The notes under the pieces are model-generated. The model had not been told where the DNA came from. It did not search any database and saw nothing but the letters and a program-made list of their open reading frames with translations. DNA of 64,000 bases from Loripinus fragilis (taxonomy: Eukaryota; Mollusca; Bivalvia; Lucinida; Lucinidae): contig CAXHUL010000547.1 in the NCBI GenBank assembly GCA_964019695.1, forward strand, positions 216,001 through 280,000, written 5' to 3'. Within the stretch, counting starts at the first letter, position 1, and each line of letters opens with the position of its first letter. Position numbers and translations under genes: made by a program. Below are positions 1 to 10,300 of this stretch, in pieces.

Positions 1-247
1 TTTCTACTAGTCGAATGAGTATGCTAGTAAACCAATATTTAAAACATTTTGAAAAATACACTAATAAATGATGTTAGTCACAATTACAATTTTCAAAATG
101 AAATTAATCTAATTAACGCACATAAAACCATTGGAACGTGTAATTATGTTAAAATGCTTCTTTTATGTAGCTTAGGCAACCAGCATGCCAACTACAGGAG
201 TCGTTTGATTTATTAGATTGTTTAACGTCTTCTTTCTGCAGCTTAAA

Positions 248-606
248 CTTTCATGCAAACCAAACATCTATGTGTCTTGATCGACATCTGAACTAAGGGT
301 GAGGTCGGCGCCGTGAAACCGGTTTAAGCCTTCCAGTAAAATATTTTTACTGACCGTTCCAAAGCGGTACTTCTTTTGTGGATAATTTGTGTTATTTATG
401 TCTTGTGTTTGTCATGCTTTCGCGTCTGTTCATTGCTGCCCTGTGGTCACCTGGAAAGGGCTGACCTCTTGGCTCTTGTTTGTGATATTTATTGTAATTT
501 TGTTACTTTCCCAATTTGTATCCTGGGACAGGTGTGGTACTTGATTGTATCGATTCCTGATCCTTGCTGTCTTTCTTACTTTCATTTTACTTTGTTACTA
601 AATTTG
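248..606 (+). repeat. Repeat family A, copy 1 (5'-truncated)
   Basis: It begins CTTTCATGCAAACCAAAC, passes through GGTTTAAGCC and CTGACCGTTCCAA, and ends near CTTTCTTACTTTC. The family recurs in both orientations at 20642, 21322, 25796, 35591, 38153, 44440 and 52831. Left ends vary while right ends converge on CCCTTACTTAC, which fits 5'-truncated target-primed retrotransposition (a LINE tail or SINE-like unit). I see no tRNA head and no conserved ORF. Confidence 0.7.
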
Positions 607-609
607 TTA

Positions 610-1305
610 TAGTAACATATGTAACAAGCTGTAACAGGCTATAGCCCCGGCGTACAGAGAGCAAACATCTTTTATTCGACGCAGCTTAGATTGATGTTTA
701 ATATATGATATGTCTGCTAAATTCCCTATGACGGGGGGGGGGGAGAGAGCAGGGCCTGTTTTAGTTTGAAGTCTACATAGTTAAGATCGTGTGACCCAGT
801 ATAGGGCGAGCGCTCCCCAGGAGGACCTTATGTTCAACTAAGTAATAATGCTCGAACAATTGGTTGATGGAACAAGATCAGTGTGTAGTGGGTTCTTGTG
901 AAAACGAAATTTGACTACACTGCTCTATTCTGCTGTTGATAGCCAGGAACATAATCTCTATATGTTAAAATATGCATCACTTGTTAAAACAAGTTAAAAC
1001 TCTCCTTTTTTAACATGATTTCAAAATGAGGCTGCATAATGTAACTTATTTCGGTTATTTTTTAAATCGTTTAGGCCAAGGTTAATATTGCAATCTCAAA
1101 AATATAACTTATTCCTTTTAAAAAGTAGCTTATCCTTTTAATGACTTGCGAACATATTTCTAGATGGTGCATAGTATATATAGTTTTATTGGAAAACCAT
1201 TCTTTCAGATAAAATTTTCCACATGACCATGAAGGTTACAGTAATTCCAGAATACGAAGATGAACTTTCACTGAAACAGGTTTCTTTAGCTATAATTGCA
1301 AAAAA
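610..1305. other. No gene seen
   Basis: AT-rich sequence with a G run at 734-742. The minus strand has an AATAAA near 1183-1188 that could serve the candidate terminal exon. Confidence 0.4.
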
Positions 1306-1309
1306 GTGA

Positions 1310-1525
1310 TATGAGCCGCAACATGTGATTTCCAACAATGAGGATTTTTTACAAGTGTAGACTCAGACGAGTCTGTGCAGCCTCTTGTTAAGCTTAGAAA
1401 TTCCAAATGATGTTCAACTCATAGAATATTCAAGCGACTAGCAAAGGCTCTGAATAGACTGCGCGTATGCGCAGACTGATCTGAGGCTTTGCTGGTCGCA
1501 CATACCACATTGTTGGAAAAATCAT
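1310..1525. repeat. Repeat family I, copy 1
   Basis: About 215 bp that match, in inverted orientation, 30299-30527. Shared landmarks are GATTTCCAACAAT, ACAAGTGTAGACTC, CAAGCGACTAGCAAA, ACTGCGCGTATGCG, and a terminal TGCTGGTCGCACATACCACA. Related GCGCAGTCTGATCAG pieces occur near 8310, 25160 and 58240. Confidence 0.75.
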
Positions 1526-1764
1526 GTTGAGGCTCATATATTCTTTAACTTCTTGTTTGGAGGTTATGTACCGGACTTGATTACATCTTTCATCATGATG
1601 ACAGTAATGCGAACAACAAAGCATCCTTTCTCAGTTTCGTTCAAGCACCGCAATGTAAACAATAAGTGTAAGTGAACACCAAAAATGGTGGCAGCTGAGC
1701 TAAACTTACACTAACCATGCTAACTTTCCTTCTGAAACAACTTAAAACAAACATTTCTCCAGGG

Positions 1765-1938
1765 CTAAATGTTAAACACTTTACTTGTTGTTATCGTAGT
1801 CATACCGCGATCAAGACAATCTAAACCAACATATCTTTTAAAGTATGTGCAAGTACATCTATATGTAAATGTAAGCGGCAGATCAGCTTCTGCCAAATTT
1901 AGCGTAAAATTACACTTATTTTTGTTACAGCGGGCTTG
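1765..1938 (-). CDS. Candidate terminal exon: C-terminal half of an EGF-like domain, then stop
   Basis: On the minus strand an acceptor tagtttgtcag precedes 57 codons and a TAG. The reading frame starts QARCNKNKCNF, later has YRCTC and ends YVGLDCLDRG. The spacing C-x4-C ... C-x-C-x10-C with G-L-D-C is that of EGF cysteines 2 to 6. It lies on the same strand and downstream of the LamG exons, and LamG-EGF neighbours are common in matrix proteins. Against it: exon 6 ends in phase 1, while this frame needs phase 0. At least one exon carrying the first EGF cysteine must therefore lie between 1939 and 7024, and I could not find it. A minus-strand AATAAA is near 1183. Confidence 0.4.
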   Translation of the reverse strand, partial: QARCNKNKCNFTLNLAEADLPLTFTYRCTCTYFKRYVGLDCLDRGMTTITTSKVFNI

Positions 1939-2065
1939 CTGACAAACTAAAGACAAACCAGAAAAGAAATGAATATGCATGCATGATACCTAGATTATAT
2001 AAAATAGGACAAGGACCTCGGACAGTCTCCTATTCAATCTGCCCAGATTTTGAAAGTCTGTGTCT

Positions 2066-3801
2066 CACGGGTGGTAAACCTAGGAACTACCACGAAATTG
2101 TGTTAACGTAATTTTGTTCCCAAGCCACATCCGGGACACGTCGTGGTAGTTTCCAGGCCGAAAATTGGATAAAGAAAGGTTGGTGTCACTTTCATTATGT
2201 TTTATTTTACAACTAAGAACGAACAATGGTAAAATCCGACAATGTGGTACCGTGTAAATATGTCTCAGCGTCCCCTCTAGCACAAAATTTTGTTTGAAAA
2301 GTTGTTTTCTTTTTTTAGGTTCGTGTTTCCCCACTGAGCATCGGACCAACTTTCCCCAAAGTTCGAAGGATTTTAGCCCATATCTGTCAAATTAAATGGA
2401 ATTTGATATCATTTGACGATGGAAATGATAAAAAGACCCTGAATAAACATTCCTACACAGAAAAAAATCCGAGCATTTACTCGTAAACGATTCATGCCCC
2501 GTTCGTCCTGTGTGGTAGTTTCCAGCTCATCGTGGTAGTTAAAATGCCATCGTGGTAGTTTCCAAGACTATGTAGGAATTTAGTAGTAGTTCACATCAGC
2601 AGATGATCACTATTCAGGGGCTGCTTCATTTTTATAAAGACAGGGTGTGCGGGCCGAACCTTGACCTTGAATACCCCTCTTATTCATACGAAGACCTTTT
2701 CAAACAACCTTTTGCCAAATAACAAATGTCGACTGCCTGAATTTTAATTTTAGTGGGCTATTGAAATGATGAGAATGAAAAGAAGGGATAATCACATTTT
2801 TTGTTTTTGAATAAACATGCTTTTTAATTATCAAATAACATGCCCGTTCATCGTCGCACTCACATGTATATAATAGGTGTCCCAACCTGAGGATATTTCC
2901 CTTTTTTCTGAAGCGCAAGTACTAACGATACTTTGGGCCAGTAGTCTTAGCCTGCCATTTTATCTTAAAAATGACTGAAGATGGAACAACGTAGCGATTG
3001 ACGCATTTTTTATATCATTTTTTTTGTCTGTTGCTTGGTCCACCACGGCTCAACTGATTAACTTCTTTTGCTTTAGATTTCCAGAGGTGTTGTTTGGCAG
3101 TCCATGGCATGATCTCCAGCTGTCAAGCATCACATTGAATTTCTTGTCCTCACCTTAGCTTCTTCATGGTGTAGAAAAGTTGATTTATTTGTTAACTGTG
3201 GTAATTAATTGACGAGTTCGAGGATTATCATGCGAAACAAACAACCACTATAATGTTTTGTAACACTTCAGAAACGTATCCTACAAAGTCTTTTCTTCAA
3301 AATTCCAAAATTGCACTCCCTGGCGTAATGATCATAATTTGATCGTGCCAGTATTAAGAGAAAGAAAGAAAGAACGTCTTTACGAGTAAATGCTCAGTTT
3401 TTTTTCTGTGTAGGAATGTTTATTCAGGGTCTTTTTATCATTTCCATCGTCAAATGATATCAAATTCCATTTAATTTGACAGATATGGGCTAAAATCCTT
3501 CGAACTTTGGGGAAAGTTGGTCTGATTCTCAGTGGGGAAACACGGACCTAAAGAAAGAAAATAACTTTTCAAGCAAAATTCTGGGCTAGAGGGGACGCTG
3601 AGACATATTTACACGGAACCACATTGTCGGATTTCACCATAGTTCGTTCTTAGTTGTAAAATAAAACAAAAATGAAAGTGACATCAACCTTTCTTTATCC
3701 AATTTTCGGCCTGGAAACTGCCACGACGTGTCCCGGATGTGGCTTGGGAACAAAATTACGTTAACACAATTTCGTGGTAGTTCCTAGGTTTACCACCCGT
3801 G
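2066..3801. mobile_element. Fold-back DNA element with ~422 bp terminal inverted repeats
   Basis: The left arm 2066-2487 and right arm 3379-3801 are reverse complements of one another, with few mismatches. Termini are CACGGGTGGTAAACCTAGG and its complement, flanked by a 5 bp direct repeat TGTCT at 2061-2065 and 3802-3806. The ~890 bp interior encodes no recognisable transposase. The motif GTGGTAGTTTCCA recurs in the left arm (near 2143) and just inside it (near 2512, 2533 and 2553). This suggests transposase-binding subterminal repeats. It sits in the 3' part of the WAP-LamG gene. Minus-strand ORFs inside the arms are incidental. Confidence 0.85.
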
Positions 3802-3806
3802 TGTCT

Positions 3807-5123
3807 AGGATAATGCATTTTTTACAACTAATTTTTTGTGCTTAAATCAAACCCTTACATTAAGTGAACCTAGCAAAATAAAAGCATTTGGAAAATATTG
3901 CATATTAATGCCAGGACTTCATGGTGTAGGGATTGGGGGTATTTTTTGTGACCAAATTTTATTTCACAGAAAGTCAAGGTTGCGCCAGGTATTCACATAA
4001 ATATACGGAAATATAGTGTTTGTGGCATAAAACTTGAGGCGAAAGTGATAAGTTTGCATAAAAATGAGGTTGTGAAGATTTCATCTTTTCTTCTTAATAT
4101 GTATGCTGTCCATAACTTTTGACTATTACCTGTTATATTTTAAGTGCACTCAGTTCAATCTGTTCACTGAGGTGCATTATACCTGTATACTTTATACAAC
4201 ATATTCTAGATCAGCACAGTTTTTTGGTGTAAAATTGTAAAGATTTTCTTACTTATCAGATTTAACCTATAATTTGGTGTTCAAAAGAACCGTCTGATTG
4301 CGACGGTTCTTATGAGTACCCACAACATATGTTTTGGTTACGAAATTAGACAATTAGTTAATTGGTACACAATCATAACTAAAGCCCTGATACATGCCAT
4401 TGTAGATTGATATTTACCTACAGGTTTGTACAAAATAAGTTCCTAATAAGTTTTTGTAGTACATTGTTTTTGAGCATTTTGACATCGTTCCCCTCCGTGA
4501 CCAATCATGCCATTTTATATGATGTGTTAAATGTAAAACCACAACTGTATGCAAAAGGATTAGTTTGGTCACGAGGGGTAAAGCACTTCAGTAAAACTTT
4601 TTCTGTTTCCTATATGTTGAATAGCAAAAACATTGTTTTCGACCCACATTTTTTTAAAAATCTACTTGTCCAATGCGAAAAACACTTTTGTGTATAATTT
4701 GAGAGTTAAAATTACTAACATTTTCATGGAAAAAATATCATCTTCTTTGAAACTTTTCTCTGGCCATTTTATGGGCAATCCTTTATTAAGACTGTCCGAG
4801 GTCCTTTCCATATCAACCCTCGACCCAAATCAGTCATTTGGCATTCGACCCTCGAGTAGGTGTCTCGAATTGATATACGTGTAAATTGCAAATAATCTCT
4901 ATTTAGCTCAAGGGCTGCTTATTTGTACATGCTTATAAGAAAAAAAGCCAAAAGTGACAGTGACGTCGTGTTTTGCTAACAATTGTTTAGTAAAACATTA
5001 ACTGTACTGGGTTAATGTCCTGACAAAACAATAACAACACTGACAAGCTGTGAATACTGGTTTAAAATCTGACTATGTACATACTAAAACACAATTATTT
5101 CATTGGCTAGTCCATTGATTTTA
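3807..5123. other. No gene seen; part of the last intron region
   Basis: AT-rich. A small hairpin GAACCGTC-TGATTGC-GACGGTTC is at 4288-4310. The 4133-4191 stretch has splice-like borders but carries an in-frame stop for the phase required. Sequence near 4950 (AGTGACAGTGACGTC) resembles an arm of the hairpin element at 24812. Confidence 0.4.
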
Positions 5124-5347
5124 CATTGGCCGATCCAGAGGAGGGGGGAGGAGGTCCCCCTAGAAAATCACAAGTGGCTATAGATGTCCTTATAAACTAT
5201 GGTACAGACCACCCTCAAGAAGCAATTGGACCCCTGGGGCCCAATTGCTTCTCGAGGGGGGTCCGTACAGCCCTCTTCGAAATACACTGGTGACTAAAAA
5301 ACATTGCAGGGTACCTCCCTGACAAAGTGTTCTGGATCCGCCTATGT
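5124..5347. repeat. Small inverted-repeat element with GGATCC-type ends and central palindrome
   Basis: The left end CATTGGCCGATCCAGAGG mirrors the right end TTCTGGATCCGCCTATG. The middle (5202-5268) is a near-perfect palindrome centred on CCCCTGGGG, with GAAGCAATTGG on either side. A related unit with GGATCCAGA ends is at 59414-59722. Confidence 0.5.
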
Positions 5348-5559
5348 GGTATCTTGCTAAACAATGCTATAGTTAATATGGCAGTCTTTCTTTTTCATTC
5401 AATAGCTCCCGCATGTGATATCCTTAAATATTGCACCTGAAAAATATAAACACGTGTAAAAGAATATAGTTAAGCATTGGCACTTCGCATTTGCGCAAAA
5501 GTATCCAATAAAACGTTCATGCTAATGTATTCAGTAGGGCTGGGTTCAAGTCTGCATCT

Positions 5560-5645
5560 ACGTTTAAACTTTATGTATGCGAGCAGCGAAGGCTCTGGCG
5601 TAAGTGCAAACAGTCCGCGACAATCATTGCTCGTCAATGCGATAA
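5560..5645. repeat. Repeat family F, copy 1
   Basis: GAGCAGCGAAGGCTCTG followed by TTGCTCGTCAATGCGAT. The inverted counterpart is at 10930-11020, with CAGAGCCTTCGCTGCTC. The CTTTCGCTGCTCGC core also recurs in the tandem array at 62.1 kb. Confidence 0.5.
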
Positions 5646-5769
5646 GTGCAAAAATCTTGCGTGCTTCACCATATGAATTATATGATTATAAGCAATGTGT
5701 TTTTGTAAAACACGTTGACCCCAGAACATCTGCATTTCACAGTTACGTACTTTATAGCTTGACCCATGT

Positions 5770-5875
5770 GTATACTGGAAACCCCTAAACAAGTACTTTG
5801 CAACCGGTGAATACCCAGATGAAAAGCAGCATTATTTCATCAGGGTCTGCACTGTTTGCTAGGATTAAAGCAACA
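5770..5875. repeat. Repeat family D, copy 1
   Basis: GGAAACCCCTAAAC, TTTGCAACC, AGATGAAA and GCAGCAT occur in the same order and spacing at 58395-58500, showing a dispersed repeat. Confidence 0.5.
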
Positions 5876-6072
5876 TTCAGCGACAGAAAAATATATCATA
5901 ATTTAGAACATTCTACATGTGACCACTTAAAGTACACAATGGGCAGTCCCATACTAAATGCATCAATATGAATGGGAAATCCATCGTTAATGTTCAAAAG
6001 TGGGCCACACGTCAAAGTCAATGAAATATATTTTGCTCATTTCGAAAAACTGTAGGTCTAATAAAGTTACAT

Positions 6073-6455
6073 CTAAATATGTTCTGAAAAGGGTACCCCT
6101 TGGAAGCAAAGACTGCACCAAAGAACTGAAACTAGAGTGTGTATATTTCCTGGGCCAGACTAGCTAGTTTCTGCCATTTAGCTTTCATCAGTGACCCTCT
6201 AGCAGTTTCAAAGTTCCACAATGAAACCCATGATCCCAAAGGACAAGAAAATAAAATCTACACTATAGTGAAGGGCAGGGAGACGTTCTACCGCCGCCAC
6301 ACAGTCCCAGTCACCAGCTGTAGTGAAGTCAAATATGTTCTGAAAAGGGTATCCCATGGAAGCAAAGACTGCACCAAAGAAATGAAACTAGAGTGTGTAT
6401 ATTTCCTGGGCCAGACTAGCTAGTTTCTGTCATTTAGGCTTCATCAGTGACCCTC
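6073..6455. repeat. Direct duplication, ~127 bp, period 257 bp
   Basis: Two copies run from AAATATGTTCTGAAAAGGGT to CATCAGTGACCCTCT (6075-6202 and 6331-6458), about 95% alike. They are separated by ~130 bp containing CTACCGCCGCCACACAGTCC. The 94-codon plus-strand ORF over them shows no domain and probably arises by chance. Confidence 0.75.
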
Positions 6456-6639
6456 TTAAAGTTTGTTGCACACACAACACGTGAGATTTTGTAACCTAAC
6501 GCTATGACATCCATCCATACAGTCTCAATCAACAGAACCATATTTACAGTAAGACAGTAGTTGACTCTTATATCAAAACTTGGACCTCTGGTACCACTGG
6601 ACTTATGTGTGTGGACGTTTAACCCTTTGTAGATAAATG

Positions 6640-7315
6640 GAACTTTCTATAAAGTTTGATTCAGTAAAGTCAGGATGGTCAGGTGTATATATTGATGGGT
6701 CACGGGTTATAATTTTTGATACATGTAATTAAAGCCCTGTTTATGTGGTTATGAGTTTTATAGATACATACATTTTAAAGGATCTAGGAAAAATTGCTGA
6801 TGCCAACTTAACGACCTTCGTTAACCCTTTGCATGCTGAATACTTTAATGTCTTGCACTCCTTCCCAATTGTTATCCGGTTAACCTGCATCATTCCAGTT
6901 GTAAGCGTATAATTTCAATCAGAGTAGATGTACAGTGTTTTCAAAATAGGATCAATACATGTTCACTAGGACAAGGGTTAATATAGGCATGACTTAATTA
7001 CTAATAGAGTATGGATATACCTACCCTCATTAGGTACCAGTTGAATATCAGATGGTCTTGGCTCTTGAACAACTCGCTCAAAAAGGTCTATATCGTCTAT
7101 CTGTATGCTATAGATACAACCATTAAAGCCTCTATCTCCTCTGTAGGTGTCTGAAACAGTAAAACAATAATAATTATATTCTTTATTTCCTCCACATGTG
7201 AAGAGCATAAGTTTTAAGCTTTTTCAGACATGTCGAATCTTCCATAAAGCTATATTCATTAACGGTAGGATTGTCCATTTTTTGAGGGGTCACAGGTTAT
7301 AGTTTCCAAATAAAT
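6640..7315. repeat. Diverged ~85 bp direct repeat flanking exon 6
   Basis: The copies at 6640-6725 and 7232-7315 share a TTCYATAAAG, then GGGTCAC-GGTTATA, in the same order. They bracket exon 6 (7025-7150) on both sides. Sequence at 6830-6905 (TTAACCCTTTGCATGCTG, GGTTAACCTGCATCATTCC) looks like another dispersed repeat. Confidence 0.4.
7025..7150 (-). CDS. Exon 6: C-terminal laminin-G segment
   Basis: This 126 nt exon is symmetric (phase 1-1), with borders tgtttcag and GAGG|gtaggt. It encodes [18 protein letters not shown], the classic LamG ending R-G-F-x-G-C-I-x-x-x-x-I-x, then a linker [11 protein letters not shown]. LamG domains usually have another cysteine shortly after this to pair with the GCI cysteine, so a downstream exon is expected. 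The exon is flanked on both sides by two diverged copies of an ~85 bp repeat (6640-6725 and 7232-7315). Confidence 0.85.
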
Positions 7316-10300
7316 GAAGTATTTCTTTCTCTTAAGATCGATTTTGTCTAAAGCCTTGGTCCCATAGAGCTAGCAACCGTGGCGCATCCTCTCGGTGACT
7401 TATTTCGTTTGTGACCTCTGCGACAATTGCAACTATCTTTACTCTACTAATATGGTCGCCGACCCGTCGCCAATATGTCGACGACCAGTCTCCCATTAGT
7501 CGCCGACCAGTCACCGCACGTTTAACACCAAGCCTCTGGAAGAGGTAAGCCAGAGTTCACTAGCTTTACAGAATGATTCAGGCATTTTTTCACTGCCTTA
7601 AAAAGCCCAAGGTCTGGGGAGGGGGTTATCTGCAGAGTGACATCAGACAATTTTTAAGCAAACAAAAGTATTTCGAATTTTAATTTTGAGATTCTGTTCC
7701 TTCCATGATCTTGGGGGGGGGGGGGGGTCTTGGGTCCTTCCCAAGAAAAATAAAATTAATCTAGAATTTGACAGAGGCCATCTTAGCCACTTTTGGAGTC
7801 ATATATGGTTTATTCTTTATTCTTTTAAAACTTATCATTCAGTATTCATTATTTCTTCTGCTATTCATTAAAAGGGAATAATTTATTATTGTTTAGGACC
7901 TCATTCTCTAATCATAGTATTTTGCTCTTTATTCTCTTATTATTATAAAATAAGATCATTACATTCATCCTGACCTCAAGGCCGTCGTCGCCGGTCCAGC
8001 AGGACGGCGAGCGCCGGACCACTTTTTGGGTCGAGTATGCTTTCTGCCGTGTCCCTTTTTCTCGTTTCGGCTCATTTTACTTTTTACTCTGATTTTATTC
8101 AATATGCCAAAATTTATTGATGCAATTATCAATAACACTCGTTGCGCCTGTCATCATTAGACCGACCTAGCCCAAGTATGAAAGCATTGGAAAATTATAA
8201 TGATTAATTTCATAATCTGATGGTCTAAGTGGACATTATCATGCTTATGGACCGTGTCGAGAGAAAACCTGACGTAGCTGCATGCGAACATCAAAGGCGC
8301 AGACCATCCTACACATCCGCGCAGTCAGATCAGCGCCTTTATTAGTAGTAATGGATGCCACTATGGGGTCATTTTTTTTAAGCCTGAAAAGAACTTAGCA
8401 TTTTTCAGGCTAAAAAATGACCCCATAGATGGCTATCCTGGTAAGCTTGAGTGACTAGCTGTGAATAACTTAGTTTATTTTAGGGGAAATTCTGGTTGGG
8501 TCTATGATTGTTATAGTTTCTTGGGCTATTGAGAAATAACTTAGTTTATTTTTGTGGAAATTCTGGTTGGGTCTATGATTATGATAGTTTCTTGGGCTAT
8601 TGGGAATAACTTAGTTTATTTTTGGGATTATTCTGGGTGGGTCTATGATTGTGATAGTTTCTTGGGCTATTGGGGAATAACTTAGTTTATTTTTGAGGTC
8701 TATTCTGGCTGGGGCTATAATTGTGAACTTAGTCATTTTAGGAGGTATAGTTTTTGGTGATATATGGTGTGTGTAATAGTCAAAGCTACTTAGTTCTATG
8801 CGTCTTAAGAGTCTCTTGGTCAATCAAGACCTCAACTCCTAGAGGCATCACTCTGTAGCGTTAACTAGTGTATAGCTAGCTGTCTCAAGCTTACTACTAC
8901 TTATCTTTTAATGAAAGACCAAGAAACTATCACAATCATAGACCCACCCAGAATAATCCCAAAAATAAACTAAGTTATTCCCACAATAGCCCAGGAAACT
9001 ATCATAATCATAGACCCAACCAGAATTTCCACAAAAATAAACTAAGTTATTCTCAATAGCCCAGGAAGCTATCACAATTATAGACCCAGCCAGAATAATC
9101 CCAAAAATAAACTAAGTTATTCCCCAAAAGCCCAAGAAACTATCACAATTATAGCCCCAGCCAGAATAGACCTCAAAAATAAACTAAGTTATTCCCCAAT
9201 AGCCCAAGAAACTATCACAATCATAGACCCACCCAGAATAATCCCAAAAATAAACTAAGTTATTCCCAATAGCCCAAGAAACTATCATAATCATAGACCC
9301 AACCAGAATTTCCCCTAAAATAAACTAAGTTATTCACAGCTAGTCACTCAAGCTTACCAGGATAGCCACTATGGGGTCATTTTTTTTAAGCCTGAAAAGA
9401 ACTTAGCATTTTTCATCTATGGGGTCATTTTTTAGCCTGAAAAATGCTAAGTTCTTTTCAGGCTTAAAAAAAAATGACCCCATAGTGGCATCCATTACTA
9501 CTTTTATTGTTTGCTCCCAGTAAAGTATAATTGATAAACTTGCTATACGCTATATTTCAGCATTCTGGCTAATCTCTGTAACTGAGTAGGTTGGTTTGAG
9601 TCTTGCATGGTCGGAACACCTGAAGACAGGTCTTCGTTGAGGTCCAGATAATTTCTATGATCCAGTTTCATGCCCTCAAATTGACATCTTGTTTATTTTC
9701 TTCTTACATTTAACGTGTCGAGCCAAAAAGTTTGTTTCAAACTTTTTGACTTTACATATATTAGCATCGTGAGGCTGTGTACATTACGAATATACGAGTC
9801 CCGCCTGTTCCAATTCAGCCCAAGACTTTTCGATTCCCCCAACGTTCACTCGACTTTAAGAAGCCTGAGCAAAGAAGTGTTTAGCCATCGTGGTTCGACA
9901 CTTGTTACGATGGAGTCAAAGATCTCATGTTATGCCTACCGACGCCAAAAACTAGATGAAGCCTGCATCCTTAACGGGTGTTCTAATTGAAAAGACGCCA
10001 GACTAAGTGTATACATATCTTTTCGAAAACACGACTCTTTGAAGTATTACCAAGGATCAGTACTAAAGTACTTTGCTAAAACTTGCAGGGACATAGATGA
10101 AATAATGTCAAAGAAACATGCTGAAGAAATAAAAAAGTTAAAAAAAAACCCCATGAGACTGTCTGAAAACAATTTTGTCCAGCATTCGGTTACTCACGAG
10201 ACAAAAATTATCTTTGTGACCAAAACGACTAAAATCTGGTTCAAAACGCATAAAAAACCCCGATAAAAACGCACATAGAAGTAAAAATTTAAAAATTTTC

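Noticed and set aside
376..612. Hydrophobic cysteine-rich ORF resembling a membrane peptide
   Set aside because: It is family A sequence; the other copies break the frame.
2080..2349. 89-codon minus-strand ORF
   Set aside because: It lies entirely inside the left arm of the fold-back element and shows no domain.
4133..4191. 53 bp segment with good splice borders and the right length to link exon 6 to the EGF-like exon
   Set aside because: In the required phase it contains a TAA one codon before its end and lacks the expected cysteine.
6139..6423. 94-codon plus-strand ORF
   Set aside because: Spans a duplicated noncoding segment; no domain or splice support.
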